This document shows positions 61,754 through 64,000 of a stretch of DNA of 64,000 nucleotides, piece by piece. The DNA is from Citrobacter freundii (GTDB lineage Bacteria; Bacteroidota; Bacteroidia; Chitinophagales; Chitinophagaceae). The stretch lies in NCBI GenBank assembly GCA_003243445.1, contig QFQQ01000010.1, positions 62,001-126,000 of the forward strand, read 5' to 3'. The notes beneath the pieces are model-generated. The model was not told the origin of the DNA. It was given only the letters and a program-made list of their open reading frames with translations, and did not search any database. Each line of letters starts with the position of its first letter. The stretch's first letter is position 1. A program made the translations under genes and the position numbers.

Positions 61754-63652
61754 TTACTCACTTTTGCCTTCATCACCTGCCTCACCACCTTCGAGTTTCT
61801 TCTTCAGGTCAGCGAGTACACCCAGGTCACCTAAAGTAGCTTTTTCTACTTTACCCTGAATGTTCTTCACAGCTTTCTTCGTTTTATCCGCTTCAGCTTT
61901 CGCTTCTTTCTTCGCAGCTTCTTTTTCTTCTATCTGGCCTTGTTCCCAGATACGGCTGTGAGAAAGAACGATGCGTTTTTCGTTGCGGTCAAACTCGATC
62001 ACCATGAATTGTGCAGTTTCATCAGCACCGATGCTCTTACCATCTTCTTTGGTCAGGTGACGGTTAGGAGCAAATCCTTCCAGACCATAAGGCAACTGAA
62101 CTACAGCTCCTTTGTCATCCCTGCGAATTACCGTTCCCTCATGGATTGAACCAATCGCGAAGGTATCCTGCAGGGTATTCCAGGGATCTTCTTCCAGTTG
62201 TTTATGTCCGAGCTGGAGTTTGCGGTTTTCTTTGTCAATACCCATGATCACCACGTCGATGTTAGCACCAACTTTAGTGTATTCACTTGGGTGATTGAAA
62301 CGTTTCAACCAGCTCAGGTCGCTGATGTGGATCATACCACCGATACCAGGAGCGAGTTCAACGAATACACCGTAGTTAGTGATGTTTTTCACCAGGCCGG
62401 TGTGACGGCTTCCCTCAGCAAATTTGGTTTCGATATCGTTCCATGGATCAGGAGAGAGTTGTTTGATAGAAAGGCTCATCTTGCGGCTTCCTTTATCAAG
62501 CGTAACGATCTTCGCTTCATGCTCGTCACCGAGTTTGAAGAATTCTTTCGCATTGATCGGTGTATTAGCCCATGTGATCTCACTTACGTGAACCAGGCCT
62601 TCAACACCAGGCTGAATTTCGAGGAATGCACCGTAGTCTTCGATATTCACTACTTTACCTTTCACGATATTGCCTTCAGCGATGTTCTCAGCCAACACAT
62701 CCCAAGGGTGTGGAGTGAGTTGTTTCAGACCAAGGCTGATACGTTTTTTCTCGTCGTCGAAATCGAGTACCACCACGTTGATCTTCTGGTCCATCTTCAG
62801 CACCTCGCTTGGGTGGGAGATACGGCCCCATGAAATATCTGTGATATACAGGAGACCATCCAGGCCACCGAGGTCCATGAACGCACCGAAATCGGTGATG
62901 TTCTTCACAGTACCTTCCAGTACCTGGCCTTTTTCGAGTTTGCTCATGATCTCTGCACGTTGTGCTTCGATATCGCTTTCGATAAGGGCTTTGTGAGATA
63001 CTACAGCATTCTTGATGGTTTCGTTGATCTTAACCACTTTGAACTCCATAGTTTTTCCTACAAACTGATCATAGTCTGTAACAGGTTTAACATCGATCTG
63101 AGAACCTGGAAGGAACGTTTCCATTCCAAACACGTCTACGATCAAGCCACCTTTAGTTTTTGAAGTAACAGTACCGGTGATAACTTCACCTGTTTTGTGA
63201 ACTTCCACGATACGCTCCCATGCACGTGTGATACGCGCCTGTTTGCGGCTCAGGTTCAGGTGACCATCACGGTCTTCTTTTTCAACGATCATCACTTCCA
63301 CTTCATCACCTACTTTCAGGTTCTGCAGGTCACGGAATTCGTTGAGAGAGATCAGACCATCACTTTTGAAACCGATGTTCAATACAACGTCAGTTTTAGT
63401 GAGGCCTACAACAGTGCCCTGGATCAGTTCACCGTCATTCAGCTGTACGAAAGTGTTGTCATACACTTTGTCATACTTTTCTTTTTCGTCCTTCGTGTAA
63501 GAAGTAACGTTACGTTTGTCTACGCTCCAATCGAAATCGTCGTGAGCAGTAGCAACAGGTGCAGTTGGTGTCGCTGTAGCCGTCTCCGCAGTAGCAGAGC
63601 CAGACTCCTGTGCATCAGCGTTTAATTGTTTTTTAATGATGTTCTCAAACAT
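61754..63652 (-). CDS. rpsA: 30S ribosomal protein S1
   Basis: 632 residues. Six S1 RNA-binding repeats, each with a GxVxGxV...G entry: GELIQGTVVGLTKTDVVLNIG, GEVITGTVTSKTKGGLIVDVFG, GQVLEGTVKNITDFGAFMDLG, GNIVKGKVVNIEDYGAFLEI, GSRHTGLVKNITNYGVFVEL, GSIHEGTVIRRDDKGAVVQL. An N-terminal Ala/Thr/Glu-rich extension of ~40 residues and a C-terminal Lys/Ala/Glu-rich tail are Bacteroidota-style. Brings mRNA to the ribosome, which matters in a phylum that makes little use of Shine-Dalgarno pairing. The leader hairpin at 63661-63680 may regulate it. Confidence 0.98.
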   Translation of the reverse strand: MFENIIKKQLNADAQESGSATAETATATPTAPVATAHDDFDWSVDKRNVTSYTKDEKEKYDKVYDNTFVQLNDGELIQGTVVGLTKTDVVLNIGFKSDGLISLNEFRDLQNLKVGDEVEVMIVEKEDRDGHLNLSRKQARITRAWERIVEVHKTGEVITGTVTSKTKGGLIVDVFGMETFLPGSQIDVKPVTDYDQFVGKTMEFKVVKINETIKNAVVSHKALIESDIEAQRAEIMSKLEKGQVLEGTVKNITDFGAFMDLGGLDGLLYITDISWGRISHPSEVLKMDQKINVVVLDFDDEKKRISLGLKQLTPHPWDVLAENIAEGNIVKGKVVNIEDYGAFLEIQPGVEGLVHVSEITWANTPINAKEFFKLGDEHEAKIVTLDKGSRKMSLSIKQLSPDPWNDIETKFAEGSRHTGLVKNITNYGVFVELAPGIGGMIHISDLSWLKRFNHPSEYTKVGANIDVVIMGIDKENRKLQLGHKQLEEDPWNTLQDTFAIGSIHEGTVIRRDDKGAVVQLPYGLEGFAPNRHLTKEDGKSIGADETAQFMVIEFDRNEKRIVLSHSRIWEQGQIEEKEAAKKEAKAEADKTKKAVKNIQGKVEKATLGDLGVLADLKKKLEGGEAGDEGKSE

Positions 63653-63660
63653 GATAAAAT

Positions 63661-63680
63661 CCCGAAGGTTTTAATTCGGG
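63661..63680 (-). promoter_or_regulatory. rpsA leader hairpin
   Basis: Stem CCCGAA/TTCGGG with an 8-nt loop on the minus strand, ending 8 nt before the ATG. It occupies the place where a Shine-Dalgarno would be and lies at the very 5' end of the predicted transcript. It may be an autoregulatory S1 site or a 5' stabiliser. Confidence 0.6.
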
Positions 63681-63683
63681 CTG

Positions 63684-63691
63684 CAAAGATA
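63684..63691 (-). promoter_or_regulatory. -7 box TATCTTTG of the rpsA promoter
   Basis: Exact TAnnTTTG match on the minus strand, 32 nt before the ATG. A transcript starting ~5 nt downstream would begin with the hairpin at 63661-63680. No clear TTTG -33 element was found. Confidence 0.6.
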
Positions 63692-63786
63692 AAGGAAAAA
63701 GCTGGTCCGGCGAAGCTTTTTTTAGCTGAACTGGCATCCTCAAATCATTTGAAATCAACCGCTTACCGGATTCGTCTGCAAATAAA

Positions 63787-63819
63787 AAAAGGCCGCGCGA
63801 AGCACAGCCTTTTTTTATA
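63787..63819 (-). terminator. Intrinsic terminator of the gene at the right edge
   Basis: On the minus strand AGGCTGTGC - TTC - GCGCGGCCT (nine pairs, two of them G-T) followed by TTTTTTT. It lies just past the stop at 63833. Confidence 0.85.
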
Positions 63820-63832
63820 GACCGGGGCGATC

Positions 63833-64000
63833 TTATTTGAGTTCCACTCCTACAGACACCCTGGTTTCATCCATGAACAAATTCAGCGCTTTTGGCTTCG
63901 CTCCCACCGGGATCCGGAACTTATTGTCAACAGAAGATCCGGTAGATTCCGGCTGAACGCTTACAGTATTATAATTATCATGCGTAATATTTGTGCCATT
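63833..64000 (-). CDS. C-terminus of an unidentified protein (5' end outside window)
   Basis: The last 55 residues are visible, ending VSVGVELK with a TAA stop. The sequence (TVSVQPESTGSSVDNKFRIPVG, ALNLFMDETRVSVGVELK) looks beta-rich, but the family is not recognisable. It is followed by a clear terminator. Confidence 0.7.
   Translation of the reverse strand, partial: NGTNITHDNYNTVSVQPESTGSSVDNKFRIPVGAKPKALNLFMDETRVSVGVELK

Noticed and set aside
62198..62833. 211-codon open frame, plus strand
   Set aside because: Antisense to rpsA; long antisense frames here follow from rpsA codon use.

Overview
The window reads as chromosome of a Bacteroidota bacterium, most like a Chitinophagaceae-type glycan degrader. 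Evidence: two SusC/SusD pairs, many Cys-Lys-Lys lipoproteins, a NagB fused to a PIG-L deacetylase, GntR and ROK regulators with sugar-sensing halves, and promoter-like TAnnTTTG boxes before a tRNA gene, rpsA and a small-protein gene. No phage, IS element, CRISPR array or rRNA was seen.

Layout. (1) 1-2648: a two-domain class II aldolase runs off the left edge and faces a GntR regulator across a palindromic intergenic repeat. (2) 2691-14235: polysaccharide locus A on the minus strand: SusC, SusD, a discoidin lipoprotein, two hydrolases with the same BIG2 N-terminus, and a GH71/99-like lipoprotein. The two esterase-type enzymes suggest an esterified glycan. (3) 15116-38883: polysaccharide locus B, about 22 kb and mostly gap-free, read from a RENBP-type N-acylglucosamine 2-epimerase through SusC/SusD, a surface glycan-binding protein, GH27, three DUF4434 barrel proteins, a secreted ADP-ribosylglycohydrolase-fold lipoprotein, a sialate O-acetylesterase, a metallophosphoesterase, a GDPD and a sugar porter to NagB-PIG-L. 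A divergent ROK regulator sits at its head. This is the strongest candidate for an undescribed system: amino-sugar catabolism combined with de-O-acetylation and phosphodiester/phosphomonoester hydrolysis.

(4) 39121-42370: a short MscS channel, a LacI regulator with a strong CG-centred palindrome, and divergent short or broken genes (Gfo/Idh fragment, degenerate methylglyoxal synthase-like protein). (5) 42376-49591: an ABC ATPase, a TonB receptor, a DUF4374 lipoprotein and two DUF3526 permeases on one strand, resembling a xenosiderophore uptake pair joined to an ABC transporter. (6) 49724-56826: a metal-homeostasis-like block: outer-membrane barrel, two facing small His/Cys proteins each with an identical 15-bp palindrome-like site, a lipoprotein, a CobW GTPase and a zinc-type alkaline phosphatase. 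(7) 56901-64000: small orphan ORFs, a DUF6624 protein, tRNA-Ser(UGA), a second LacI regulator, a PlsC-like acyltransferase, two repeat-rich spacers, rpsA with a leader hairpin, and the C-terminus of an unidentified protein.

Functions come from motif and family recognition by eye. No database search or alignment was run, so substrates, Pfam names for less common families and regulator assignments are inferences.
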